NCBI GenBank assembly: GCA_029242325.1
Contig: JAQWUD010000047.1
Coordinates: forward strand, 1-64,000
DNA from: Luminiphilus sp.
GTDB lineage: Bacteria > Pseudomonadota > Gammaproteobacteria > Pseudomonadales > Halieaceae
Reading direction: 5' to 3'
Length of the DNA: 64,000 nt
The notes beneath the pieces were generated by a model. It had not been told where the DNA came from. It did no database searches and saw only the letters and a program-made list of their open reading frames with translations. Shown in pieces: positions 34,790 to 44,343 of this stretch; position 1 is the stretch's first letter, and the number at the start of each line of letters is the position of its first letter. The position numbers were made by a program, and so were the translations under genes.

Positions 34790-34877
34790 CGCTGGCTTTC
34801 GCCAGTATGGGATTGGGTTGGTCGCGAGGCTGCAGGTATGTCTATACTTGGACATTGCGCGGTGGGGGCAAGCGAAA

Positions 34878-36140
34878 GTGGCTGATGAGAGAAACACAGA
34901 AGTAGACTTGGGGGCATCAGAGCACATCGAGTGCCCTTATAAGACGTATGCGTCGCTGCACCAGCTGGGCGGCGTCGGGGTGGACCCCACTATCGGGACC
35001 ATTGTGGCGGGCTACGATACCCTCGCAGCGCTGGCCAAAAATACCCAAGTATATTCGTCAGCCATTACCGAGGACGACCGCGGCCCCAGACACATGGGAA
35101 TCAATAGCGAGCCCGTACAAGATGACGTGGAAGAGGTCCTATCCAACGCGCATCGGATCGTCAATGCGTTATTCACGGCCGACCCGCCTGAGCACACGCG
35201 CCACCGTAAACTGATAAGCAAGGCTTTGAGTCCGCGCAGTGTCCGGGCTTTGGAGCCGCAGATTCGGCAGATTACGACTGACTTAATCGATGCATTCATC
35301 GATCGAGGCTCGGTCGACTTGATTCCCGAGTTCGCCGTGCCACTACCGGTGACCGTGATCGCCGACATTCTGGGCGTCGATCGTGCGGATATCTGGACAT
35401 TCAAGCATTGGGGCGACCTGATGATCTCGGGCAACATTGATTTGCTCAGTCACGAGCGACGCCGCGAGGTCGCTCACGCTGTGGTGGAGCTCCACCAATA
35501 CTTTGTGCCGCGCATCGAGGAACGACGGCGCCAGCCGACAGACGATCTGCTGAGTATCATGGTAAATACCGAAGTAGATGGTGAGCCTCCACTGACTACC
35601 GAAGAGTTGCTACCCATCATCGACCAAATTCTACTGGCGGGACATGAGACTACGACCAATTTAATTGGTAATGCCATGCTTGTGCTGCTGGGGGATCAGG
35701 CACTGATAACGCGGTTGCGGGAAAACCCTGCCGATATTCCTGCGATGGTGGAGGAGGCCCTTCGTTGGGACCCGCCCATCCAGTGCACCTATCGTCGTGT
35801 TATGCGGGACGACAGCATCGAAGGTGTCCCGGTGAGCACGGGAGACATGGTGATTCCGATGTGGGCGGGAGCGAACTGGGATCCTGAGGTATTCCCCAAC
35901 CCCGAGCGCTTCGACATCGATCGCCCCAATACCAAGCCCCACATGGGCTTCGGCTTCGGCCCTCATTTTTGTGCTGGCGCGGAGCTCGCCCGAATTGAAG
36001 CACGGGTTGCATTTGAGGAACTACTCGGACGGTTGCGGGATATCACCCTTGATGAAGCAGCAAGTGACCTATCGCATCTGCCCAGCTTTGCCTCCCATGG
36101 GTACAGAAAAATTGCCCTTAAATTTGCAGGTGCGTCCTAA
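34878..36140 (+). CDS. Cytochrome P450 (bacterial class I type)
   Basis: 420 residues from the GTG at 34878; the frame extends to a TTG at 34818 without homology. Class I P450 features: I-helix LAGHETTTNLIGN (AGxxT), K-helix EEALRWDP (ExxR), and the heme loop FGFGPHFCAGAELARIE with Cys365. It is soluble, with no membrane anchor, and would use a ferredoxin and reductase not found in this window. Substrate unknown; relatives hydroxylate terpenes, steroids and fatty acids. Confidence 0.92.
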   Translation: MADERNTEVDLGASEHIECPYKTYASLHQLGGVGVDPTIGTIVAGYDTLAALAKNTQVYSSAITEDDRGPRHMGINSEPVQDDVEEVLSNAHRIVNALFTADPPEHTRHRKLISKALSPRSVRALEPQIRQITTDLIDAFIDRGSVDLIPEFAVPLPVTVIADILGVDRADIWTFKHWGDLMISGNIDLLSHERRREVAHAVVELHQYFVPRIEERRRQPTDDLLSIMVNTEVDGEPPLTTEELLPIIDQILLAGHETTTNLIGNAMLVLLGDQALITRLRENPADIPAMVEEALRWDPPIQCTYRRVMRDDSIEGVPVSTGDMVIPMWAGANWDPEVFPNPERFDIDRPNTKPHMGFGFGPHFCAGAELARIEARVAFEELLGRLRDITLDEAASDLSHLPSFASHGYRKIALKFAGAS

Positions 36141-36172
36141 AAGCTGGCGAGATCAAGCGAGGATTAGGCAGC

Positions 36173-36853
36173 TCAGCTTGCAGCAATAATCTGGGCGCGA
36201 TGAGAGACTTTTTCTGCATGATCAGCAATCTCACCAATCTGTGATAACAACTGATATAGAAAGATTGCGTCAATAGGCGAAATGTCATCTTCATGATCGC
36301 GGAGTTTGGCTCTGAGTTTAGACTGCAACTCATCTGATCGACGCTCTATTCTCTCCACTGCAACGCAATTCGTTGCAATCGCCTTTGCTTGTCTCGCGCC
36401 AAAAGCCGTTCTGGAAAGGTCTCGTGTGGCAGAGACCACTTCGACGGCCTTCTCCGCAGCGGCAACAACGGTCGTAATAAATTTGAAAAGGGGCTTTTCT
36501 AACTTATTGGGAAACGCCAGCTGCCTGCCAATGGAAAGCCCGGCTATGTCCTTGGTTTCGTTTGCCATCTTATCTTGGATACGCACCAGCTCAAGCAGAT
36601 CTGCACGGGACACAGACATCCAGAGGCCTCTGGGCAAGTTCATTCGAACATCCATTTTGATGCTGTCCGCAATACCTTCAAGACGCGCTATTTCAAGCTG
36701 GATTTTCTCCGCCTTATCCCAACGCCCCGCCTGAGCGGCTTCAAAATAACTGCCCAATCGCTCCACACAGACGAGACACGCCTTAGCATGGCGCTCCATG
36801 ATAGAAAGCGGTGAGCTACTTAGAACCTCTGACAACGCGGGTTTCAAAACCAT
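36173..36853 (-). CDS. DUF47/TIGR00153 PhoU-like partner of the phosphate transporter
   Basis: 226 residues, helical, started with AAGGA upstream. The sequence resembles the TIGR00153 group: IMERHAKACLVCVE, EKIQLEIARLEGIADSIK, and AIFLYQLLSQIGEIADHAEKVSHR near the end. It lies 94 bases after the Pit transporter gene on the same strand. Such proteins accompany Pit and are believed to modulate it, as PhoU does for Pst. Confidence 0.85.
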   Translation of the reverse strand: MVLKPALSEVLSSSPLSIMERHAKACLVCVERLGSYFEAAQAGRWDKAEKIQLEIARLEGIADSIKMDVRMNLPRGLWMSVSRADLLELVRIQDKMANETKDIAGLSIGRQLAFPNKLEKPLFKFITTVVAAAEKAVEVVSATRDLSRTAFGARQAKAIATNCVAVERIERRSDELQSKLRAKLRDHEDDISPIDAIFLYQLLSQIGEIADHAEKVSHRAQIIAAS

Positions 36854-36947
36854 TTTGTTTTTCCTTTATCCTTTTCCCCACAGGAACAGAGACCCTTCTG
36901 GTATCTCATCATTCCAATCAATAAGCGCCGCTTTTGGATCATTTATA

Positions 36948-38222
36948 TCAGCCGAAAATGGCAGACAACACATAGAAAAATACCACCGCTAATCCCGCCC
37001 CTGCCGGCAAGGTCACCACCCAAGAGGTGATGATTGCGCCGATAGTGGGCAGATGAAGTGCCTCAACCCCCCGGGCCAGACCCACCCCGAGCACGGCTCC
37101 TACCAGGGTATGCGTTGTCGAAATAGGCAGACCGGTGGCAGAAGCCAGTACCACAGTAGAAGCAGCTGCCAGTTCTGCTGCAAAGCCCCGGCTTGGCGTC
37201 AGCTCGGTAATTTTCCTGCCAATGGTTTGAATCACTCGCCAGCCGTAGGTAGCCAGCCCGGTCAGAATACCCAAGGCGCCAATGCCGAGTACCCACCAGG
37301 GCATGATCGATTTGGCACCTACCACGCCACCAGACTGCACTGTATTCACCACGGCTGCCAGCGGCCCAACGGCATTTGCTACGTCGTTGGAACCATGCGC
37401 GAAGGCCATGGCACAAGCGGTGAAGATCATCAGAATGCCAAAAACTTTTTCGACGTTCTCAACGCTGTTCATGTCACCAGCAACCTTTATGCGCCGCAGG
37501 AATACTGCACCTATGGCAGCCACCACCAAGCCCACAGCGGCCGAGACGACCATAGCGTTCGTAAATTTAGACCCCATGCCCACGTCGAAATCAATTCCAA
37601 TATGCTTCAAACCCTTCAGCAAAGTGACCATGCTGATCATAAAACCGACCATCCACATGTAGACCGGAACATACTGTCTAGCCCGTTCGAAGGTGTTGTC
37701 GTGATCCAATATCAGGTTCTTCACGGAAATGAATAAGGCAAAAGACATGGAGCCCGCCAGCAATGGAGAGACAATCCAGCTGGCCGCAATGGTGCCCACT
37801 TTGCCCCACGCCACCGCGTCAACGGAAATTCCTACCGCGGCAAAACCGACGATTGCGCCGACAATCGAATGGGTGGTGGAAACCGGCCAACCGCGAATGC
37901 TGGCTATCAACAACCATGTAGCCGCGGCCAGCAATGCGGACAGCATGCCGAAAACCAAGAGCTCCGGTGAATCGACCAAAATCGCGGGATCGATGATTCC
38001 CTTGCGTATAGTGGATGTTACCTCCCCACCCGCTAGATAGGCGCCGGCGAACTCGAAAATAGCGGCGACCAAAATGGCCTGCTTCAAAGTTAGAGCCCTT
38101 GAACCCACTGATGTCCCCATTGCGTTGGCGACGTCATTGGCTCCAATGCCCCAAGCCATAAATAAGCCGAAGGCGCAGGCGAGAGCCAGAAGGACAAAGC
38201 CGTGTGTTGCAATTATTTCCAT
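36948..38222 (-). CDS. Inorganic phosphate transporter, Pit family
   Basis: 424 residues with about ten helices. The two family repeats are clear: GANDVANAMGTSVGSRAL (residue 27 onward) and GSNDVANAVGPLAAV (about residue 280), each carrying the phosphate/sodium-binding GxNDVANA. It moves phosphate, as metal-phosphate or sodium symport, across the inner membrane. The start has AGGA upstream. It lies 118 bases downstream of the OprO/P-like porin and immediately before the DUF47 gene. A weak PHO-like element lies about 50 bases upstream of its start. Confidence 0.93.
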   Translation of the reverse strand: MEIIATHGFVLLALACAFGLFMAWGIGANDVANAMGTSVGSRALTLKQAILVAAIFEFAGAYLAGGEVTSTIRKGIIDPAILVDSPELLVFGMLSALLAAATWLLIASIRGWPVSTTHSIVGAIVGFAAVGISVDAVAWGKVGTIAASWIVSPLLAGSMSFALFISVKNLILDHDNTFERARQYVPVYMWMVGFMISMVTLLKGLKHIGIDFDVGMGSKFTNAMVVSAAVGLVVAAIGAVFLRRIKVAGDMNSVENVEKVFGILMIFTACAMAFAHGSNDVANAVGPLAAVVNTVQSGGVVGAKSIMPWWVLGIGALGILTGLATYGWRVIQTIGRKITELTPSRGFAAELAAASTVVLASATGLPISTTHTLVGAVLGVGLARGVEALHLPTIGAIITSWVVTLPAGAGLAVVFFYVLSAIFG

Positions 38223-38268
38223 TTGAGGCGTTCCTGATCTTGAGCTTTCTTAAAGTTACTTTGGTTTT

Positions 38269-38286
38269 GTGACAAAGAAGTGAATT
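38269..38286 (-). promoter_or_regulatory. Weak PHO-box-like element upstream of pit
   Basis: On the minus strand the element is AATTCAC-TTCT-TTGTCAC. The second half matches the CTGTCAT/C heptamer well, the first poorly. Spacing and distance (47 bases before the start) match the porin site. I regard this as possible only. Confidence 0.35.
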
Positions 38287-38339
38287 CAGGCATTTTTATG
38301 TCATGTGAGTGTCACTGGCCGTGGGTTTCTACCTGCATC

Positions 38340-39839
38340 TCAAAAGGACACATCCCACTGGATTCGAAACCTATTCTCCGTGTGGTCAGATCCGAGCAAG
38401 CCGTCGTCCAAGGTCAGGTGAGAAAAATCAACAGTGACCTTGTTACTGTGTCCAGAAAAAAACCAATTAGCACCGAGGGTGAATTCCTCTCGCTCGTTGT
38501 AGATACTGCGGACTGATTTATTGGGTTCGCTTACATAGGCGTAACGCGCGGCAAGCTCGAGCGGGGCGGGAATCGCATCCAATAGATTGTGGAAAAAATA
38601 GCCTGACTGAATATAGAACCCGGTCAAATCACTCTCCGTGCCCAACACACGATCGGTAACAAACTTGCGATGCCATTCCTGCTGCAACGAGAACCCGCGA
38701 TACTTGAATGCGAATTCCTGCACAGCTTGTTCCACCTTAAACTGATCTTCCGAAGCCACAGCCGGCTTGGTGAAGCCATCTAAATTGCCGCAGCCCGATG
38801 ATGACCACCGTGTGCACGGCCCCGTGTTTGTGAACCCCGCAATAGCCAAAGACCCTGTTGGCAGATCTGTGTATTCAACATCCGTCTGCCGCCAAGCGAG
38901 ATCGCGACCAAGGAAATTCCACTGCAGACGGCCCATGTAAAGGTGATCAGAGGAGTTATTTTTTACCGCTCGTCCTTCACCGTTGAAGACACCGGCGTAG
39001 TAGCGCATATCGGCAGGCGTAGCTTTAAAAAGCCGCCCGCGGAGCTGAACCCCAACTTGTCTGTCGACAGTGAAAATGCGGTTGACGATAGATCTCTCTA
39101 CAAATTGCTGCCTTCCAGAGGAATCAACACGCTCTCGATTTAAATCCACTTTCCATTGCCCGAGGCGAACACCGCCCCAGTCCCATTTGGCAAGATCAAT
39201 TCGATAGTCGATTACGCGAGCAGCAGAGGACACTGCGTCAGCATCGACATCTCTCGCTGGCTGCAGATCGACCTCAAAATAGTATTTGATCCAAGGTTGA
39301 AAACCGTGGCCACCGATCTTCATTCGCAGACGCCGCTGCTCAAAACTCGAGCCACTCGCGTCCTCGAAACCGGAGATCTGTTGAGGATCAGACCCGTAAG
39401 GGTTGCTGTATCGCATTTGCGCTCGCCACTGAAGGTTCGTCTGCCAGTTTCCGTCCCGAGTCTCAAAGCGGAAGCCTTTAGACCCGTAACTGGCAATAAC
39501 CGGTGACTCCGAGATGATCGCACTGGCTACGGCATCATCGATCGCACGCTGCACGCTTTCGTCAAGTGCCACAGACTTTGCAAGCTCCGCCTTCTCACTG
39601 TCACCTGGCGCCTCATTGCGAATTTCCGGGGGCGCCAAAGTCAGGTTTGCGAATACCTCTTCAGTGGTCAGTTGCTCCTTTTCGATTAACTGCGCGTGCT
39701 GTGCCTCAGTAATCAAGCCGTTACCCAGTAAGATATCGAGCAACGCTCGGTCAGTTGCCGAGGCCGTGACTGCAGAAAAGCAAAAAAGCGGCCCCAGTAT
39801 GATAGAGGCGGGAAAAGGACGCGAATGAGAGAAGAGCAT
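38340..39839 (-). CDS. Phosphate-selective porin O/P-like outer-membrane protein
   Basis: About 499 residues from the ATG at 39839. A signal peptide (IILGPLFCFSAVTASA) and a short N-terminal helical linker (LLDILLGNGLITEAQHAQLI, a motif shared by OprO/P-type and related porins) precede beta-strand-rich sequence ending RFRIQWDVSF with the terminal Phe of outer-membrane proteins. The Lys/Arg-rich strands (GVRLGQWKVDLNRERVD) fit an anion-selective channel. Its promoter carries a series of PHO half-sites. It forms a phosphate block with the Pit and DUF47 genes downstream. Confidence 0.85.
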   Translation of the reverse strand: MLFSHSRPFPASIILGPLFCFSAVTASATDRALLDILLGNGLITEAQHAQLIEKEQLTTEEVFANLTLAPPEIRNEAPGDSEKAELAKSVALDESVQRAIDDAVASAIISESPVIASYGSKGFRFETRDGNWQTNLQWRAQMRYSNPYGSDPQQISGFEDASGSSFEQRRLRMKIGGHGFQPWIKYYFEVDLQPARDVDADAVSSAARVIDYRIDLAKWDWGGVRLGQWKVDLNRERVDSSGRQQFVERSIVNRIFTVDRQVGVQLRGRLFKATPADMRYYAGVFNGEGRAVKNNSSDHLYMGRLQWNFLGRDLAWRQTDVEYTDLPTGSLAIAGFTNTGPCTRWSSSGCGNLDGFTKPAVASEDQFKVEQAVQEFAFKYRGFSLQQEWHRKFVTDRVLGTESDLTGFYIQSGYFFHNLLDAIPAPLELAARYAYVSEPNKSVRSIYNEREEFTLGANWFFSGHSNKVTVDFSHLTLDDGLLGSDHTENRFRIQWDVSF

Positions 39840-39890
39840 GCCTAGGAATCCACAGCAAAGAACCAACGTTTGCCAGTCTGTTACACCGCC

Positions 39891-39952
39891 ATGTCAGTTT
39901 CATGACATCTGTTTTAAAGTTTTGTGAACAAAACATTACAGTTTTGTGACGG
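39891..39952 (-). promoter_or_regulatory. Tandem PHO boxes upstream of the porin gene
   Basis: On the minus strand, six consecutive 11-bp units fit the PhoB half-site CTGTCAT plus four A/T: CCGTCACAAAA, CTGTAATGTTT, TGTTCACAAAA, CTTTAAAACAG, ATGTCATGAAA, CTGACAT. They form three PHO boxes at 22-bp period (39891-39908, 39913-39930, 39935-39952). The innermost (ATGTCAT-GAAA-CTGACAT) is best and the middle weakest. It lies 52 bases before the porin start and 53 bases before the divergent serine hydrolase. Confidence 0.85.
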
Positions 39953-40004
39953 CGGCAGGATGCAATGCCAAGGCGGAGGTCGTCGGAGTTGGTTAACATG
40001 AGGC

Positions 40005-41435
40005 ATGTATGACACCGTAAACACGACGCTTGGCAAGCGCGCGCGATGGATAATTGCGCTCTCACTTTTGGCAATGCTCGTTACCTTAAGGGGCCTGACA
40101 TTTCTCGCAGACACGGGCGCTATTGGGGCGGGCTACACTGCCAAACAAGTGTGCTCTGGAGTATTCGTCGCCCGACTGCCTGAACGCTTCGTGCTGGAAA
40201 CAGATGTATTGCCTAGGCTCAGCACTGTGGGTCCAGTGTCAGAACTACTGGACTACGAAATACACACGGATGAGAAAACAGTGTCCGCCACTTTGCTCGG
40301 ACAAGAGATGTTAGCTGCGCACCATCCACGCTACGGTTGCACGTTGTTGCCTGATTTAAAGAAAAGCAATGGGGCGCTCTGGGACCTGAGCCCACTATCA
40401 ATAGAATCTCGCGTCCACTCCAGCCGCACAGATTTTTTTCGGCACGAAATGCCTTCTACAAACGATGCGCTGACAGTCGAGAGCGAGAGCCTTAACAGAG
40501 CGGTAGCAACTGCATTCGTCGAAACCGCTACTGGCGACCGCAATACGCTTGCTGTGGTGATCCTGCATCGCGGCAAGATTGTGGCCGAACGCTACAACGC
40601 ACCCATAACGGCACGAACACCAATGCAGGGGTGGTCGATGAACAAAAGCCTTATGGCAACTTTCATAGCCCGGCAAATTGATCAAGATCGGCTACATCTC
40701 GACGATTTGGTGTCTACGGCCCTTGAAGCGGCGGGCGTGAAGCTTGACAGCGTCCATTCGTTAGACGAAAGCCTGACCCTTCGACACTTGCTTTCGATGA
40801 CCTCTGGTTTTGATTTCTCAGAGCGCTACTTTCCGGGAGATGACGTAACCAACATGCTATATCGCCAGCATGCAATGTGGCGTTCGGCGCCTGCTACGCG
40901 CCAGATGCACGAACCCGGCAAGCAATTTGCCTACTCCAGTGGCGACATCAATACGGCTTCACTGATGTGGCAGCAGTCTCTTGGGGGGGAGCCCTACCCC
41001 GACTGGATTGCAACCCACTTTAATGTGCCTTTGGGTTTGCAAGAAATGGTGCTGGAGCCAGATGCAAGTGGCGTGCAGGTCGGCTCCAGCTACGCCTATC
41101 TCACGGCGCGAGATTGGGCCCGCATCGGTCAACTCTGGTTAGACGCCTGGCACGGGCGCAGCCAGCTCATTAGCCAAACATGGCAGAGACAAGCGGTTAC
41201 TCCGGGTACCGCCAATAATGGTGGGATTTATGGTCTGGGCTTTTGGCTCAATACAGGACAACGTCGCTTTCCGAGCGCGCCCGAAAGCACCTTTAATGCC
41301 GGCGGCAACTCGGGGCAGTTCGTTGTGGTGATGCCGGAGCAGGAGCTAGTTGTTGTGCGGCTTGGGCTTACACTTGATGAGTCACAAGCCGACATGGATC
41401 AGTTGTTGGCTGATCTATTAGCGTTCATTCACTAG
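40005..41435 (+). CDS. Serine hydrolase of the beta-lactamase/class C family, membrane-anchored
   Basis: 476 residues. An N-terminal membrane segment (IIALSLLAMLVTLRGLTFL) is followed by about 140 unassigned residues, then the beta-lactamase fold: WSMNKSLMATFIARQ with the SxxK nucleophile motif (SMNK), FAYSSGDINTAS (YxN position is YSS) and GGNSGQFVVVMP near the end (KTG position). The variant motifs suggest an esterase or peptidase rather than an antibiotic-hydrolysing enzyme. It is divergent from the PhoB-type porin and shares its intergenic region, so co-regulation by phosphate is possible. Confidence 0.8.
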   Translation: MYDTVNTTLGKRARWIIALSLLAMLVTLRGLTFLADTGAIGAGYTAKQVCSGVFVARLPERFVLETDVLPRLSTVGPVSELLDYEIHTDEKTVSATLLGQEMLAAHHPRYGCTLLPDLKKSNGALWDLSPLSIESRVHSSRTDFFRHEMPSTNDALTVESESLNRAVATAFVETATGDRNTLAVVILHRGKIVAERYNAPITARTPMQGWSMNKSLMATFIARQIDQDRLHLDDLVSTALEAAGVKLDSVHSLDESLTLRHLLSMTSGFDFSERYFPGDDVTNMLYRQHAMWRSAPATRQMHEPGKQFAYSSGDINTASLMWQQSLGGEPYPDWIATHFNVPLGLQEMVLEPDASGVQVGSSYAYLTARDWARIGQLWLDAWHGRSQLISQTWQRQAVTPGTANNGGIYGLGFWLNTGQRRFPSAPESTFNAGGNSGQFVVVMPEQELVVVRLGLTLDESQADMDQLLADLLAFIH

Positions 41436-41535
41436 CCCATCGGCGCCAAAACAAACATGCTGTCACGTTTAGCGCTATTCAATAACCGCGCGTTGCAATA
41501 CATTTCCGGGTACCTTAGCAGCCGAGATAACCACC

Positions 41536-42324
41536 ATGAATCGTGCTCGATGCAGTTCCCTCATTATCCGCGCACTCCATTATCTGACAAGTGCGCTGGG
41601 GCTGGCTTCGTTGATACTGCTGATTAACCACAACGCATACGCACAAAGCGAGTCTGGCTGGTCCAATCAAGGACTCATTTATTTGCTGGGCCCCACGCTG
41701 GATGGCACCAGCGGTGTTGGCCCCGTTGATACCGAAGTTGATTTGAGTGCCAGTGATGTCCTCGACGCTATCGACGGTGGGTTTTTGGGAATGTACCGCG
41801 GCGAGGGAGCCCGCTGGGGCGTGCTCGTAGATGTCGTCTACATGGATCTCAAAGCTGACGGCACGGGAGCGAGCGGAGTACTCTCTGGAGAGGTAGAGGT
41901 GGAACAAACCTCTGCCATTCTCTCCGCCACCTTCCGAGTGTCACCCACGACCCAACTCATGGCGGGTGCACTCTACAACGATGTGTCGGCTGGGATCTCC
42001 CTGACAGGCCCACAAGACACGGTGCGAACACAGGAGATGGGAGAAGAATGGATCGATCCCATGGTGGGCGTATTGTTTGAGACCCCAATCGGCACCGGCA
42101 AGTGGTCTTTTTCAGGGGCGGCACAAGTGGGGGGATTTGGCGTGGGGTCCGATCTCGTCACAATCCTCACGGGATCGTTCTCATACCATTTCAACGAATG
42201 GTCCAGCGTCGATATCGGATACCGCTACCTCGACTTCGATTACGAGGATGGTGATGGCGCGGATCGCTTCAAATTTGATATGAAAGAGCATGGCCCTGCC
42301 ATAGGGTGGCGGTTTGATTTTTAA
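41536..42324 (+). CDS. Outer-membrane beta-barrel protein (OmpW/OmpA-barrel-like)
   Basis: 262 residues. A signal peptide (LGLASLILLINHNAYAQ) precedes strands with alternating pattern (GVLVDVVYMDLKADG, QTSAILSATFRV, SSVDIGYRYLDFDYEDGD) and the terminal Phe (IGWRFDF). The length suits an eight-stranded barrel. Glycine/aromatic spacing resembles conserved hypothetical beta-barrel proteins of marine bacteria. Function not assigned. Confidence 0.75.
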   Translation: MNRARCSSLIIRALHYLTSALGLASLILLINHNAYAQSESGWSNQGLIYLLGPTLDGTSGVGPVDTEVDLSASDVLDAIDGGFLGMYRGEGARWGVLVDVVYMDLKADGTGASGVLSGEVEVEQTSAILSATFRVSPTTQLMAGALYNDVSAGISLTGPQDTVRTQEMGEEWIDPMVGVLFETPIGTGKWSFSGAAQVGGFGVGSDLVTILTGSFSYHFNEWSSVDIGYRYLDFDYEDGDGADRFKFDMKEHGPAIGWRFDF

Positions 42325-42675
42325 CCCAAGGCATGAGGCTCTGTTGTAAGCAAACATTCCACCACTACAGAACCCAATACGGCCAGGAAAACGAGCGTTA
42401 GGAGGTATACCACTACCTGTCTTGGCATAGGGGTCACGGCGGCTTGGGCGTCAGTCTAGAGGTTACTGTCACGCATTGACCGAGTTCAAGGTCAGGGGGA
42501 TGCCCAATCTGCGGTGATACGTTGAGATACAGCCGGTGGAACCCGCTTCTCCATAACAGGTTACTGCGCTTATCTTTTGTCGACCTACTTACTTTTCAAA
42601 ACCACTGACTTCTCAGTGAGTTTTCTGCGTGGACCTTATCCCGCTGGAGTGACACGCTATTTCTGAACCCTCTGG
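42325..42675. other. Gap after the beta-barrel gene
   Basis: No gene. TGACC-N8-GGTCA (42478-42495) is an imperfect dyad that could be an operator, but no gene start follows it on the right strand. No terminator with a T-run is obvious. Confidence 0.35.
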
Positions 42676-43143
42676 TTAATTAGAGGGCAATCTCTCAGAA
42701 AAGCGCACCGTCGCGAAGCAAAACCCTCCCACTGCTCCCGCCATACCCTGAGCGATCACACCGGTAACGGTCCTCGCCGGGGCAAATACATCAACCCCGA
42801 ACAGCCCATTGAGGAGTGGGTGCAACGCCATAATGCATGTTGCGCCAACCAAAGCGTAGCAACCAGGGTAACGACACAAACTGACGCGTCGGGATAGCAG
42901 ATCAAAAATCGCCCAACCCATGACTAGGCAGAGTGCCATCAGCGGTAGCAGGCTGGAGCTCAAGCCCAAAATATCGGCCGCTGTCGTCGAGATTCGTGAG
43001 CTCCACCTCACGGCGAGACCCATAGACTGCACCGAATGAAGCACCATTTGCGTGCCGATGACCGAGCCGATTACAAAGGCCACAGCTACGCCCGTTACGT
43101 ATGCAAACACAATCCTCTTCACCTTTTGATGGCCTCCTTTCAT
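42676..43143 (-). CDS. Four-helix membrane protein, unknown function
   Basis: 155 residues. Hydrophobic segments are VFAYVTGVAVAFVIGSVIG, SSSLLPLMALCLVMGWAIF, CYALVGATCIMALHPLL and GVIAQGMAGAVGGFCFATV, consistent with four helices. Small soluble loops carry no recognisable motif. It is divergent from the PQQ sugar dehydrogenase gene, with 71 bases between the starts, which probably hold both promoters. Confidence 0.6.
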   Translation of the reverse strand: MKGGHQKVKRIVFAYVTGVAVAFVIGSVIGTQMVLHSVQSMGLAVRWSSRISTTAADILGLSSSLLPLMALCLVMGWAIFDLLSRRVSLCRYPGCYALVGATCIMALHPLLNGLFGVDVFAPARTVTGVIAQGMAGAVGGFCFATVRFSERLPSN

Positions 43144-43214
43144 TCCGGCCGGACCAACGATCCATTAATGCTACGGCCGCGTACTCTCTTTGGCTCAATG
43201 AGAAGGTTGAAACC

Positions 43215-44297
43215 ATGCGAAGCGCAGCCCCAAGTTTCCTCGCAATCCTATATTTGGCGGCCATATTGGCCATCGCACCGGTGGTGCGCGCCTACGAGGT
43301 CCGAACCCTGGCCTCAGGTCTTGACAAGCCCTGGTCCATCGCAGAAATGGGCGACGGTGCTTTTCTCGTCACCGAGAAAACGGGCCAGTTGTTACTGCTC
43401 AATGCCGACGGCTCGCGCCTCCCCGTCGCTGGCGCACCAGCGGTCTACTCGGCCAATCAGGGCGGCCTACTGGAAGTATTACTCCACCCCGATTTCGCGC
43501 AAAACCGGCAGATTTTTCTGAGCTTTGCTGGTGGCGATAAACCCGCAAACCGCACCACCGTGGTCAGTGGCACATTGAGTGGCACCCGCTTGTCACAGGT
43601 AACGACCCTGCTTGAGGTGTCACCGGACAAAGAGGGCCCCGCACATTACGGCGGCAAAATGGCGTTTTTGCCAGATGGCACCTTGTTAGTCAGCGTTGGC
43701 GAGGGCTTCAAATACCGAGAACGCGCACAGGATCTCGGGTGGGAGTTGGGTAAGCTATTACGAATCAATACCGATGGGTCAAGCCCAACCGACAACCCCT
43801 ACCCAGAAACGGCCCCGCGCGTATTCAGCTATGGCCATCGTAACCCGCAAGGCTTGGTATTTGATTCCGCTAACAACCAAATACTCATGCTGGAGCACGG
43901 GCCCAAAGGTGGCGACGAGCTCAACCATATTCTCGCTGGAAAGAACTATGGCTGGCCGGCCATCACGTATGGTGTGGACTACAGCGGCGCGGTGATTTCT
44001 CCCTTCACCGAAGCCGATGGTATGGAGCAGCCTCTGCACTATTGGGTGCCCAGCATCGGGCCCTCTGGGCTTGCTATCTACCGTGGCGACGATTTCCCCG
44101 AGTGGCAGGGCGACTTGCTGTTAGGATCCTTGATTAACGGTGAAATGCGCAGATTACGACTGGATAGCAACAAAGTGATCCTCGAGGAGAGCGTCTTCCC
44201 AGAAGTTACCGGACGTGTGCGAGACGTGCGGGTAATGACAGACGGGAGTATTATCGCGATCACCGATGAAGGTGACGTGTTCCACATCACCAACTAG
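43215..44297 (+). CDS. PQQ-dependent sugar dehydrogenase (soluble glucose dehydrogenase-like), exported
   Basis: 360 residues from the ATG at 43215, preceded by GAGAAGG. A signal peptide (FLAILYLAAILAIAPVVRA) precedes a six-bladed propeller: LASGLDKPWSIAEMGDG, GGLLEVLLHPDF, YGGKMAFLPDGTLLVSVGE and GHRNPQGLVFD with the family His (GHRNPQG). MLEHGPKGGDELN is the calcium/PQQ region, followed by KNYGWPAITYGVDYSG. The family (YliI/soluble GDH-like) oxidises aldoses in the periplasm with PQQ. PQQ biosynthesis genes are not in the window. Confidence 0.9.
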   Translation: MRSAAPSFLAILYLAAILAIAPVVRAYEVRTLASGLDKPWSIAEMGDGAFLVTEKTGQLLLLNADGSRLPVAGAPAVYSANQGGLLEVLLHPDFAQNRQIFLSFAGGDKPANRTTVVSGTLSGTRLSQVTTLLEVSPDKEGPAHYGGKMAFLPDGTLLVSVGEGFKYRERAQDLGWELGKLLRINTDGSSPTDNPYPETAPRVFSYGHRNPQGLVFDSANNQILMLEHGPKGGDELNHILAGKNYGWPAITYGVDYSGAVISPFTEADGMEQPLHYWVPSIGPSGLAIYRGDDFPEWQGDLLLGSLINGEMRRLRLDSNKVILEESVFPEVTGRVRDVRVMTDGSIIAITDEGDVFHITN

Positions 44298-44343
44298 CCG
44301 CCAATCCGTAGCGCGCACCCGGGAGCGCCCAGAGGACTATTGA

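Noticed and set aside
38294-38304. Second PHO half-site (ATGACAT) before pit
   Set aside because: Out of phase with the 11-bp series at 38265-38286.
42478-42495. TGACC-N8-GGTCA dyad as an operator
   Set aside because: Not upstream of any gene start on the proper strand.
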